DNA of 64,000 bases, from the NCBI RefSeq assembly GCF_023498005.1, contig NZ_CP097289.1, forward strand, positions 4,526,001-4,590,000. Reading direction: 5' to 3'. A program made the translations under genes and the position numbers. The stretch is from Streptomyces durmitorensis. GTDB lineage: Bacteria; Actinomycetota; Actinomycetes; Streptomycetales; Streptomycetaceae. The notes below the pieces were generated by a model. The model searched no databases, was not told the DNA's origin, and saw nothing but the letters and a program-made list of their open reading frames with translations. Shown here in pieces: positions 9,294-17,154 of this stretch. Numbering within the stretch: position 1 is the first letter of the stretch; every line of letters begins with the position of its first letter.

Positions 9294-9868
9294 TCAGACT
9301 TCCGCCCAGCAGGCGCCACAGGGGGGCCAGGCAGCCCTCCAGAGGCTCGCGCTGACCGCACGGCCGCCCGCCCCCCGGCGTGCGTCACAGCCCCCGCTGC
9401 CGGCGCCTGGGCAACCGGGCGTGCCGGGCCAGCCGGTGCCGCCGGACCCGCCCGACCCGCCGCACTCGCCGCACTCGCCCCGCTCGCCGGACCCGCCGGA
9501 CCCGCCGGACCCGCCGGACCCGCCCGGGATCTCACCTCCGTCACGAACGGGCCGAAGTCCGCCGCCGCGGTGACGTCCGAGACCTCGCCGTGCACCGCGC
9601 ACCGCGCGAGGCGCGTCCCCTGGGCCTCGGCCACCCAGGCGGCCTTGGCGCACGCCCCGGAACGCCCCTCCGTCCAGTGGTCAGCGGCCGCAAGCGCCGC
9701 CAAGTCGGCCGCACCGCCCGCTCGATGGCGGGCGACGATCACCTGGCCCATCGCGAGGACCGCGCCGCAGACCACGCACAGCACGGCCATCACGACGACG
9801 ACCCACACCGTGGCGGCTCCCCGGTCCGACGCGGTCCCCGCGGTCCGGAATCCGCCCCGCCCCCTCAC
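9294..9868 (-). CDS. TadE/TadG-like protein, 3' end altered (frame stays open)
   Basis: The first 110 residues are a normal secreted Tad-locus minor pilin of the Rv3654c type: a short basic leader, then GAATVWVVVVMAVL and a single membrane helix, then an AALAAADHW segment. The start overlaps the preceding TadE gene by 4 bases, so it is coupled. After that the protein becomes a Gly-Pro-Ala repeat encoded by a 9-bp tandem repeat (about 9,490-9,525), and its own frame has no stop until 6785, inside the opposite-strand helicase gene. The end given here (9294) is the first stop in a neighbouring frame and would require a frameshift. The true C-terminus is therefore unknown: a lost stop codon, a real frameshift or a sequencing error would all fit. 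Confidence 0.5.
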
Positions 9869-10257
9869 GCGCCCACCCCCACCGTCTCCTCAGCCAACGC
9901 CACCGCCTCCGACCGCACCCGCAGCCCGAGCCCAAGTGCTCCGGGCCCCGGCGAGTCCGCCGCGACCTCCACCCGCACCAGGTCTCCGTCCCGCCGCACG
10001 GCCACCGACGCACCACGCGGCGCCGCCTGCCGAGCCGCCGCCACGGCCGCGCTCTCGGGGTCCTGCCGGGCCATCGCACGCGCCCCGGCCCGCGCCGCGT
10101 CCACGCACTGGATCTGCGCGGACGCGGCCAGCAACACCCAGACCAACGCCATCGTGAACAGCACGAGCGTGGGCAGCACCACGGCCGCCTCAGCCGTCAC
10201 GAACCCCTGGTCCCCGTGGCGGCCCCGGCCGCCACGCGCCCGCTCAGAACTGGACAT
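9865..10257 (-). CDS. tadE: TadE family pseudopilin
   Basis: 130 residues. A basic leader ends in glycine, followed by FVTAEAAVVLPT with glutamate at +5, the class III prepilin cleavage signature, and then one hydrophobic helix that anchors the protein until cleavage. The rest is a small periplasmic-side domain. It overlaps the Flp-like gene by 14 bases upstream and the next gene by 4 bases downstream, so all three are coupled. TadE pseudopilins are minor components needed for Tad pilus assembly. Confidence 0.85.
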   Translation of the reverse strand: MSSSERARGGRGRHGDQGFVTAEAAVVLPTLVLFTMALVWVLLAASAQIQCVDAARAGARAMARQDPESAAVAAARQAAPRGASVAVRRDGDLVRVEVAADSPGPGALGLGLRVRSEAVALAEETVGVGA

Positions 10258-10459
10258 CGAGCGCCTTCTCCACGACCGCCTGCAGCGCCGCCCTGACCTG
10301 CCCGCTCGTCACCACCTTGTAGAGCAGTCCGGCAAACCCCACCGCCGCGATGAGACCCATCGCGTACTCCGAAGTGACCATCCCCGTGTCCCTCCGCACC
10401 GCACGCGCCCTGCACCGCAACGCCCGCGCACACAGCTGTCCCCACATCTCAACCCCCAT
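10244..10459 (-). CDS. Flp pilin-like protein (DUF4244)
   Basis: 71 residues. About 26 leader residues end in glycine, followed by MVTSEYAMGLIAAVGFAGLLYKVV, which has the Flp signature of glutamate and tyrosine at +5 and +6 and one hydrophobic helix. This is the likely major subunit of the Tad-type filament in this locus. It sits between tadC and tadE, as in other Streptomyces and in mycobacteria (flp of the Rv3654c-Rv3660c cluster). A prepilin peptidase gene is not present nearby, so processing must come from elsewhere. Confidence 0.85.
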   Translation of the reverse strand: MGVEMWGQLCARALRCRARAVRRDTGMVTSEYAMGLIAAVGFAGLLYKVVTSGQVRAALQAVVEKALDVQF

Positions 10460-10566
10460 GGAATTTCGTTCCGTTCAGATCACGGCAGCCACGCCTCACG
10501 AAGCCACCGTCCAACCACTCGGCCGTCGCACGACCCGGCCGTCGAGCCAATCGGTCACCGACCCGC

Positions 10567-11349
10567 TCAGATGCCGCTCAGCAACCCACCCGCCAGGCCG
10601 ATCACCACAGGCAGCACCCCGACCGCGATGAACGCGGGCAAGAAGCACAGCCCCACCGGCACTGTCATCAGCACGCCGGCCCTGCGCGCCGCAGCCGTCG
10701 CCGCACGGCTCCGTTCCGCGCGGCACTCTGCAGCGAGGCGTGCCACCGGTTCCGCCGCCGGAGCCCCCGACTCCCCCGCCCGCTCCAGCAGGCGGGCCAG
10801 CGCCCCCGCGCCCGGTATCGCGCCCAACCTCCGCCACGCGTCGGCTGGTTCACCCCCGAGCCGCACCTCCGCGGCTCCCTGCGCGAGCCGCTCCCCGACC
10901 GGCCCCTTCAGCGCGTCACCGACAGCCTGGGCGGCCACGACAGGACCCGCGCCCGCAGCGACACATGCCGCCAACAGATCGGCCGCCAAAGGCAGTTGCC
11001 GAGCCGCCTCCGCGGTGTCGAACTCCGCGACACGGACGTCACGCCCACGCCACCAGCGCCACACCCCGTACCCGGCACCCAACCCCACCAGGAACCCCGG
11101 AACACCGCCCACCAGAACCCACCCGGCACTCACGGCCCCGGCCACCGCAGGCCACCCCGGCCCCACGCCCCGCCACCGCAACCACCGCCTCGACACACCA
11201 CCCGGCGGCCGCTCCACCACCCCCAGCACGCCCTCCGAGCGCCCCCGCACCGCACGCTCCCGCCGCGCCGCAAGGACCGCGGACACCAGCCACAGCACGG
11301 CCACCGCACCCCACACGGCCACCCCCAGCTCGTGGACAACGACGCTCAT
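10567..11349 (-). CDS. tadC: Tad secretion inner-membrane protein TadC (T2SSF domain)
   Basis: 260 residues from the ATG at 11349, which overlaps the tadB stop as ATGA. It has two hydrophobic segments near the N-terminus, a cytoplasmic T2SSF/GspF-like helical domain containing the repeated leucine/alanine pattern LPLAADLLAACVAAGAGP, and two more hydrophobic segments at the C-terminus. With TadB it forms the platform on which the TadA ATPase assembles or retracts the pilus. A longer reading of the frame to 11658 runs into tadB and is rejected because the overlap start is so clean. Confidence 0.85.
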   Translation of the reverse strand: MSVVVHELGVAVWGAVAVLWLVSAVLAARRERAVRGRSEGVLGVVERPPGGVSRRWLRWRGVGPGWPAVAGAVSAGWVLVGGVPGFLVGLGAGYGVWRWWRGRDVRVAEFDTAEAARQLPLAADLLAACVAAGAGPVVAAQAVGDALKGPVGERLAQGAAEVRLGGEPADAWRRLGAIPGAGALARLLERAGESGAPAAEPVARLAAECRAERSRAATAAARRAGVLMTVPVGLCFLPAFIAVGVLPVVIGLAGGLLSGI

Positions 11350-12227
11350 CGCTCCTCCGCCCCCCGCACGATCCGCAGCGCCCACCACACGCCGGCGCCC
11401 TCCAACACCCCGCCCACCGCCAGACATCCGAGCCCCGGACCCGTATGCAGCAACACCCGCAGCGGCGCCGCACCGAGCGCGCTCCCCATGAGCAGCCCGA
11501 GGACCGGCAGACCCGCGAGCATCACCGCCGTCGACCGCGCACCGGCCAACTGGGCCCGCAGATCGCCGCGTTGATCCCGCTCCGCCCGCAGCGCGCCCTC
11601 CAGCCGTTCGAGCCCCGCCGCGAGCCCGGCGCCGCGGTCCACCGCCACCCGCCAGCACGCCGCGAGCCCCAGCAGCCCCTGCGCCCCCGGCTCCCGCGCC
11701 GCCGCCTCAAGCGCCCCCGGCACATCCCCGCCGAACCGCGCCGCCGCAAGGACCCCGGCCCGCGCCTCCCCGAGCCAGGCCCCGGCCCCGGCCCCGGCAT
11801 CAGCAAGCCCGAGGTCACCACCAGCCGCAGCCCTCAACGCCTCCCCCGGCTGCCGTCCCGCCCGCACCTCCCCCGCGAGCGCCCCGCACAAGGCGATCAC
11901 CGCGGCGGCCCGGCGCTCCCCTTCGAGCCGCGCGTCCCTGGCCCGCCGCACGCGCCGTATCAGCGGCACCCCTGCCGCCCCCAGGACCAGCGGCACGATC
12001 GAATCCCCGAGCAGCGCGACCGCCGCCCCGCCTGCCAGAGCCCACCACTCGTGCCGCACCCGACCGGTGGCGCGGGCCATCGCCCGCCGCCACGCCGCAT
12101 CCCCCGGACCGGCCTCGCCACCGCCCGCGAGCACCGCCCGCGCCCGGCGCAGCCCGCGGTCCCGACCGACCGTCAGCCAGGCCGCGCTCCCCGCGCACAC
12201 GGCCGCCGCCACCCCCACCGCACTCAT
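11346..12227 (-). CDS. tadB: Tad secretion inner-membrane protein TadB (T2SSF domain)
   Basis: 293 residues from the ATG at 12227, overlapping the tadA stop as ATGA. N-terminal and central hydrophobic stretches flank a T2SSF domain, and two membrane helices close the protein. It is unusually rich in Gly/Ala linkers (for example ADAGAGAGAWLG). It partners TadC as the membrane platform. The chain of four-base overlaps through ssd-tadA-tadB-tadC predicts fixed stoichiometry by translational coupling. Confidence 0.85.
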   Translation of the reverse strand: MSAVGVAAAVCAGSAAWLTVGRDRGLRRARAVLAGGGEAGPGDAAWRRAMARATGRVRHEWWALAGGAAVALLGDSIVPLVLGAAGVPLIRRVRRARDARLEGERRAAAVIALCGALAGEVRAGRQPGEALRAAAGGDLGLADAGAGAGAWLGEARAGVLAAARFGGDVPGALEAAAREPGAQGLLGLAACWRVAVDRGAGLAAGLERLEGALRAERDQRGDLRAQLAGARSTAVMLAGLPVLGLLMGSALGAAPLRVLLHTGPGLGCLAVGGVLEGAGVWWALRIVRGAEER

Positions 12228-13399
12228 CCCCCACCACTCCAACCGCCGCCTGCCAGAAGCGAGTCGAGCCGCTCCCCACCCCGCTCCCGGACGAACTCCT
12301 TCTCGCCCCACCGCAGCGCCGGCACCGTCACCACAAGGCCGGACGGATCGCACTCCAGGACATGCACCTCGGCGATCCGCCGCCGCCCCGTCCGGTCCCG
12401 TGCGAGATGGATCACCACCGACAGCGCGGCCGCCAACTGGCTGTGCAGTGCGGCGCGGTCGAGCCCGGCTGCCGTCCCCAGCGCCTCCAGGCGGGCCGGC
12501 ACGTCCCCCGCGGCGTTCGCATGGACCGTGCCGCAACCTCCCTCATGGCCCGTGTTCAGAGCGGCCAGGAGATGGACCACCTCCGCGCCCCGCACCTCGC
12601 CGACGACCAGCCGGTCGGGACGCATGCGCAGTGCCTGCCGCACCAGGTCGTCCAGGCCGACGCGGCCTGCTCCTTCCTGGTTCGCGGGCCTGGCTTCGAG
12701 TCGCACCACGTGCGGGTGATCGGGGCGCAGCTCCGCCGAGTCCTCGGCGAGCACGATCCGCTCACCCGGCCCGACGAGGCCGAGGAGCGCGCTCAGGAGC
12801 GTCGTCTTGCCCGAACCCGTCCCGCCACTGATCAAGTACGAGAGCCTGGCGTCGAGCAGGGCCCGCAGCACCCGGTCCCCGCCCGGCGGCACCGTCCCCG
12901 CCGCGGTCAGTTCCGCGAGGGTGAAGGCCCGGGGGCGTACGACACGCAAGGAGAGGCAGGTCGAGCCGACGGCGACCGGGGGCAGCACCGCGTGGAGCCG
13001 GGTCCCGTCCGGGAGCCGTGCGTCCACCCAGGGCCTGGCGTCGTCGAGCCTGCGTCCGGCCACGGCCGCGAGCCGCTGTGCGAGCCGCCGCACCGCCGCC
13101 GCGTCCTTGAAGGACACCCCGGTCAGCTCCAGGCCCCCGCCTCGGTCCACCCACACCCGGTCGGGCGCCGACACCAGCACATCGGTCACCGAGTCGTCCG
13201 CGAGCAGTGTCTCCAGCGGGCCCGCGCCCACCAGCTCCGAGCGCAGCTGTGCCGCCGCGCCCAGGACTTCCGCGGCGCCGAGCACCCTGCCCTGGGCCCG
13301 CAGCGCCTCGGCCACGCGGGCCGGGGTCGGTTCCGTGCCGCTCTCCGCGAGCCACTGGCGCACCCCGTCCAGCATCTTGGCCCCGACGACGGCGCTCAT
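12224..13399 (-). CDS. tadA: Tad pilus assembly ATPase TadA/CpaF
   Basis: 391 residues. N-terminal helical domain, then a GspE/VirB11-type ATPase core: Walker A GGTGSGKTT near 195-203, an aspartate-box segment with ERIVLAEDSAEL, Walker B MRPDRLVVGEVRG near 265, and a His box GHEGGCGTVHAN near 285. It is a cytoplasmic hexameric motor that powers filament assembly. The start overlaps the upstream ssd stop by four bases. Confidence 0.93.
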   Translation of the reverse strand: MSAVVGAKMLDGVRQWLAESGTEPTPARVAEALRAQGRVLGAAEVLGAAAQLRSELVGAGPLETLLADDSVTDVLVSAPDRVWVDRGGGLELTGVSFKDAAAVRRLAQRLAAVAGRRLDDARPWVDARLPDGTRLHAVLPPVAVGSTCLSLRVVRPRAFTLAELTAAGTVPPGGDRVLRALLDARLSYLISGGTGSGKTTLLSALLGLVGPGERIVLAEDSAELRPDHPHVVRLEARPANQEGAGRVGLDDLVRQALRMRPDRLVVGEVRGAEVVHLLAALNTGHEGGCGTVHANAAGDVPARLEALGTAAGLDRAALHSQLAAALSVVIHLARDRTGRRRIAEVHVLECDPSGLVVTVPALRWGEKEFVRERGGERLDSLLAGGGWSGGG

Positions 13400-14538
13400 G
13401 AGCCGCCTCCCGTGGCATCGACCGGAACGCGCTCCCAGAAGGCCGTGCAGAACCGGGCGAGTGGCCCCCGCGCGGCGCCGCCCGGCGGCATCCCCGCGGC
13501 CATCGCGCCCGGCAGACCCGCCTCCCGTGGCAGCTCACCGACGAGCGGCAGCCCGAGCAGTCGCGCGACCTCCTCCGCGTCGAAGCCGCCGAGGCCGTCG
13601 AGTCCGCCGCCCCCGGCGCGGCCTGTGCCGCCGCTGCCGACCACCACCCGCAGATCCCGCAGCACCATGCCCACCGCCGACGCGACCCGTCGGGCCCCCG
13701 CCACCGCGCGCAGCTCCGCAGGCACCACCAGGAGCCCCAGATCCACCTGGGCCAGCGCCTCGGCCACTCCTTCGTCCACGCGGCGCGGCAGATCCACGAC
13801 CACCACCCCGCCCCGCCTGCGGGCGGCGGCGATCACCGCCCGCATGGCCTCGGGCGGGATGACCACCGCATCGCCCCGGTCCCAGCTCAGGACCCGCAGG
13901 GCATGCAGCTCGGGCAGCGACTCCTCCAGCGCGCCCCCGCCGACCCGGCCCCTGGACTGGGCGAAGGCGGGCCAGCGGAGCCCGTCGGCCGCCTCGCCTC
14001 CGAGCAGCACGTCGAGCCCGCCGCCCAGCGGGTCGGCGTCCACCAGCATCGTGCGCCGTCCCGCGCGGGCCGCCGTGACGGCAAGCGCGCACGCGAGCGT
14101 CGAGGCACCGGCCCCGCCGCTCCCGCCGATCACTCCCACCGTGAGCGCGGGCCGCCCCACGCCCTCGGCGACATCGGCGATGCGGTCCACCAGCCATCGT
14201 TCGCCGTCGGGCAGGACCAGCACATGATCGGCGCCGATCTCCACCGCGCGCTGCCAGACCCCGGAGTCGTCCTGATCGCGCCCGACCAGCACGACCCCGC
14301 GCCTGCGCCCGGCTCCCCGCACCCGGTCCACCGCGTCGTCGCCGACGAGGACGAGCGGCGCCGCGTCCCAGCCGCCTCTGCCCTCCGGCACGCCGTGCCG
14401 CACCTCGGGCCGCGCCCCCGCGGCGGCGCACAGCCGCAGCAGGTCGTCCAGCAGGTCCTCATCTTCCGTGACGATCAGCGGTCCGCCCTGCCGTCCATCG
14501 GACGACGCCGACCCGTCACGCGTAATCACTCGAGCCAC
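13396..14538 (-). CDS. septum site-determining protein Ssd / TadZ-type atypical ParA ATPase
   Basis: 380 residues from the GTG at 14538, with GGGG-rich RBS sequence just upstream. An N-terminal response-regulator-like domain (about 1-120) is followed by a MinD/ParA-like domain. Its P-loop is degenerate: GGSGGAGAST near 135-144 lacks the two lysines of a normal deviant Walker A, as in TadZ/CpaE pseudo-ATPases and M. tuberculosis Ssd (Rv3660c). It probably localises the Tad machine, and may also affect septation, as reported for Ssd. It is the first gene of the coupled Tad operon; the 530-base region upstream must hold the promoter. Confidence 0.85.
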   Translation of the reverse strand: MARVITRDGSASSDGRQGGPLIVTEDEDLLDDLLRLCAAAGARPEVRHGVPEGRGGWDAAPLVLVGDDAVDRVRGAGRRRGVVLVGRDQDDSGVWQRAVEIGADHVLVLPDGERWLVDRIADVAEGVGRPALTVGVIGGSGGAGASTLACALAVTAARAGRRTMLVDADPLGGGLDVLLGGEAADGLRWPAFAQSRGRVGGGALEESLPELHALRVLSWDRGDAVVIPPEAMRAVIAAARRRGGVVVVDLPRRVDEGVAEALAQVDLGLLVVPAELRAVAGARRVASAVGMVLRDLRVVVGSGGTGRAGGGGLDGLGGFDAEEVARLLGLPLVGELPREAGLPGAMAAGMPPGGAARGPLARFCTAFWERVPVDATGGGS

Positions 14539-14672
14539 GATCCCCAGCCCCCTCTCACTGCAAGCCCGTTGAATGCCGCGTTCCACATGAGCGATGAGCC
14601 GGCCAAAGCAATCCGGCCATGAACTTCGCGTGTGGAACGAGCGGAATCAGCGTGCAGCGGTCCTGGATAACG

Positions 14673-14701
14673 TGTGGATCTTGGTCAATAACTGTGGACA
14701 A
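14673..14701 (+). promoter_or_regulatory. pair of DnaA-box-like sequences
   Basis: The complement reads TTGTCCACA at 14693-14701, which matches the Streptomyces DnaA box, and AGATCCACA at 14673-14681, with 2-3 mismatches. Both sit in the divergent region between ssd and the HAD gene. Occupancy by DnaA is inference only. Confidence 0.3.
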
Positions 14702-14887
14702 GGCGGGGGCTGTGAATATCCCCTTCACCCATACCGGTGACATCTCGGAGACTTCCGCAGAGCAGCCTGACGACTACGCACAGTCACGGATCTTGGACAT
14801 GCGAAAAGATCGCCGAAACGGCCGCCACAAGGCGCCAGGCGATCGAATGAGGGTCGGAAGAGGCCCGGAAAACCCATCCGGACATGC

Positions 14888-14922
14888 GACGACCCCCGCC
14901 GGGGGGGAGAGCGGGGGTCGTC
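14888..14922. other. strong hairpin in the ssd-HAD intergenic region
   Basis: A perfect 12-bp inverted repeat (GACGACCCCCGC / GCGGGGGTCGTC) with an 11-base purine-rich loop. The two flanking genes are divergent, so an ordinary 3' terminator is not expected here. It may end a short RNA transcribed from within the gap. The rest of 14539-15070 shows no convincing gene. Confidence 0.5.
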
Positions 14923-15070
14923 CCCACGGTCCGACTCGGGGGGGGAGGAGCCAGACCGGGTTAGCACGGTCGCGAACGATCCGTGACTTCCATGGTGTAC
15001 CCGAGAGCCTTCTCAGGCAAACCCACGCGCCTCACCTTACGCCGAATGGTGGGCGCCTATGCTCGGGCTC

Positions 15071-15898
15071 GTGGAAAACCACTCCTTGCCTCGCACAGCT
15101 GCCTTCTTTGACCTGGACAAGACGGTCATTGCGAAGTCGAGCACTCTCACGTTCAGCAAGTCGTTCTACCAAGGCGGCCTGATCAACCGCAGAGCGGTAC
15201 TGCGAACTGCATATGCACAGTTCGTCTTCCTCGCGGGCGGAGCCGATCACGACCAGATGGAGCGGATGCGTGAGTACCTGTCCGCGCTCTGCCGCGGATG
15301 GAACGTGCAGCAGGTCAAGGAAATCGTCGCCGAGACACTGCACGACCTGATCGACCCGATCATCTACGACGAGGCCGCGTCCCTCATCGAGGAGCACCAC
15401 ACCGCGGGACGGGACGTCGTCATCGTCTCCACGTCGGGCGCCGAGGTCGTCGAGCCGATCGGTGAACTCCTGGGCGCGGACCGGGTGGTGGCGACCCGGA
15501 TGGTGGTCGGCGACGACGGCTGCTTCACCGGAGAGGTGGAGTACTACGCGTACGGCCCCACCAAGGCGGTCGCGATCAAGGAGCTCGCGGAGTCCGAGGG
15601 GTACGACCTCGACCGCTGCTACGCCTACAGCGACTCGGCGACCGACCTCCCCATGCTCGAGTCCGTGGGGCATCCGCACGCGGTCAACCCCGATCGCGCA
15701 CTGCGCCGCGAGGCTCTCGCGCGCGGGTGGCCGATTCTCGACTTCCATCGCCCGGTCCCGCTCAAGGAACGGCGCCAGAAGCCGTCCCGGCCCGCGCTTG
15801 TCGCGGTGGCGGCGGTGGGTGCCGCGGCGGCCACGGCGGGGCTCGTGTGGTTCGTGAGTCGTCGCCGAACCTCGCGTGCCCGATTCACCCTTGTTTGA
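15071..15898 (+). CDS. HAD-IB phosphatase (SerB-like, Rv3661/SCO3558 type) with C-terminal membrane anchor
   Basis: 275 residues. HAD motif I DLDKT places the nucleophile and acid/base aspartates at 14 and 16; motif II is VIVSTSG and motif III/IV is YSDSATDLPML. This is the SerB-like HAD-IB subfamily, so a small phosphate ester such as phosphoserine is the likely type of substrate. A hydrophobic helix (about 245-262) followed by RRRTSRAR tethers the enzyme to the membrane. I chose the GTG at 15071 because TATGCT lies seven bases upstream, the geometry of a leaderless Streptomyces promoter; the ATG at 15059 overlaps that -10. The S. coelicolor counterpart is annotated as associated with morphological differentiation. 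Confidence 0.85.
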   Translation: MENHSLPRTAAFFDLDKTVIAKSSTLTFSKSFYQGGLINRRAVLRTAYAQFVFLAGGADHDQMERMREYLSALCRGWNVQQVKEIVAETLHDLIDPIIYDEAASLIEEHHTAGRDVVIVSTSGAEVVEPIGELLGADRVVATRMVVGDDGCFTGEVEYYAYGPTKAVAIKELAESEGYDLDRCYAYSDSATDLPMLESVGHPHAVNPDRALRREALARGWPILDFHRPVPLKERRQKPSRPALVAVAAVGAAAATAGLVWFVSRRRTSRARFTLV

Positions 15899-15904
15899 AC
15901 CTAA

Positions 15905-16190
15905 AAGTAAAGAAGTAGTGCCAGCACTTCCGCTTACTCCAGGACAGGAGTACAAAGGAGTCAACGGCCCGCGAGACCAAGGACATCCGAGAGGATTACC
16001 TTTAAACGCAACCAAGGCCCCACGGACCGATGCATGAACATCGAGCACCCACGCGACGTCGACCCGTCGATTACGGGCCAGCCGCACCAGGTTACGGGCC
16101 AAGTTCCCGACCTGATGGGCAACCTTCGAGGACGCTTGGTAACACGGTGAACATGCCAGCGGCGGTACGAGTTCTCGTACCGCCGCAACC
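15905..16190 (+). ncRNA. probable Ms1/6S-like RNA (scr3559 type)
   Basis: The 339-base convergent gap between the HAD gene and the Fic-like gene contains no credible ORF but is long, distinctive and ends in a perfect 13-bp hairpin. In mycobacteria Ms1/MTS2823, an abundant RNA that binds RNA polymerase core, lies directly downstream of the same HAD gene (Rv3661) on the same strand. In S. coelicolor a 6S-like RNA, scr3559, is described at this locus. Synteny on both sides is the main evidence; boundaries and strand are inferred from Ms1. A repeated TTACGGGCCA (16071 and 16092) lies inside. Confidence 0.55.
16159..16186. terminator. bidirectional hairpin terminator
   Basis: A perfect 13-bp inverted repeat (GCGGCGGTACGAG and its complement) with a 2-base formal loop, lying between convergent genes. 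It would end the presumed small RNA on the plus strand and the Fic-like gene on the minus strand. Confidence 0.75.
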
Positions 16191-16237
16191 CTGTTCAGGG
16201 CCTCTCACCGACGCCCCGCGGGCCCCGAGCGAACGCC

Positions 16238-17053
16238 TCAGGCCGCGCCGCGCTGCATGGCCTCGCAGACCGCCGTCGACTCCCTGACCCCCAGTTCGAC
16301 CGCACGCCCGCAGTGGGCGATCCAGGCGGCCATTCCTTCGGGCGTCCCGGACGCGTAGCCGTCGAGCGCCCCCACGTACGCCGCCCGCCCCTGTTCCGCG
16401 TGCCCCGCCTCGGCCGGGCAGACCGACTTCGGGTCGAGCCCGCTGCCCACCAGGACGATGCGCTCGGCGGCCCGCGCGACCAGACCGTTGTGCGAGCCGA
16501 AGGGACGCAGGCTGAGCAGCTCGCCGTGGACCACGGCGGCCGTCACGAGGGCCGGCGCCGAGCCGCCCGCGATGATCAGCTGCGAGAGGCCCTCCAGGCG
16601 GCCCGCCACCTCGTCGGAGTCCGGCACGTCCAGCTCGATCAGCGGCTCGTCGACCGGCTCACCCGCCAGGCGCGGCCGCCCCGCCGCCTCGTCGTTCTCC
16701 GCGGCGGCGACCAGGTGGAGGCGCGCGAGGACCCGGAGCGGCGACTGCCGCCAGATGGAGAGGAGTTGGCCGGCCTCCGCGGTCAGCCGCAGGGCCGCGC
16801 CGACCGTGCGGGCCTCGTCGTCGCCACTGAAGTCGCTGCGTCGGCGCACTTCTTCGAGCGCCCATTCGGCACCGGAGAGCGCCGCCGAGCCGCGCGCGCC
16901 GCGCAGCGCCGCCTCGGAGGTGATCTCGTTGCTGCGGCGCCGCATGATCCGGTGGCCGTAGACCCGGTCCACGGCCTTGCGCACGGAGTCCACGGAGTCG
17001 GCCACGCCGGGCAGTGCGCCCAGGGCCGCGAGCGGATCGGCTGTCGTACTCAT
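16238..17053 (-). CDS. Fic/oxidoreductase-like protein with degenerate Fic motif
   Basis: 271 residues from the ATG at 17053. Mostly helical. Around residues 185-205 it contains LRPFGSHNGLVARAAERI, which resembles the Fic signature HxFx(D/E)GNGRxxR with the first histidine and the glycine-arginine pair changed. Catalytic AMP transfer is therefore doubtful. Homologues in Streptomyces are often annotated as oxidoreductase, without evidence I can see in the sequence. It is convergent with the HAD gene and divergent from the CooC/MinD-like ATPase, with about 100 bases for the two promoters. Confidence 0.55.
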   Translation of the reverse strand: MSTTADPLAALGALPGVADSVDSVRKAVDRVYGHRIMRRRSNEITSEAALRGARGSAALSGAEWALEEVRRRSDFSGDDEARTVGAALRLTAEAGQLLSIWRQSPLRVLARLHLVAAAENDEAAGRPRLAGEPVDEPLIELDVPDSDEVAGRLEGLSQLIIAGGSAPALVTAAVVHGELLSLRPFGSHNGLVARAAERIVLVGSGLDPKSVCPAEAGHAEQGRAAYVGALDGYASGTPEGMAAWIAHCGRAVELGVRESTAVCEAMQRGAA

Positions 17054-17154
17054 GAGTACGACCCTACGCACCCCCGGCGCTCCCCCCACGAAGGAGTGGT
17101 CTTCTTCACGCCGCATCGATACGGCAGGTGACCGTGCGGCTACCCTTGGTGAAC

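Noticed and set aside
9490..9530. CRISPR-like short repeats
   Set aside because: Units are 9 bases, contiguous and encode Gly-Pro-Ala; there are no spacers and no cas genes in the window.
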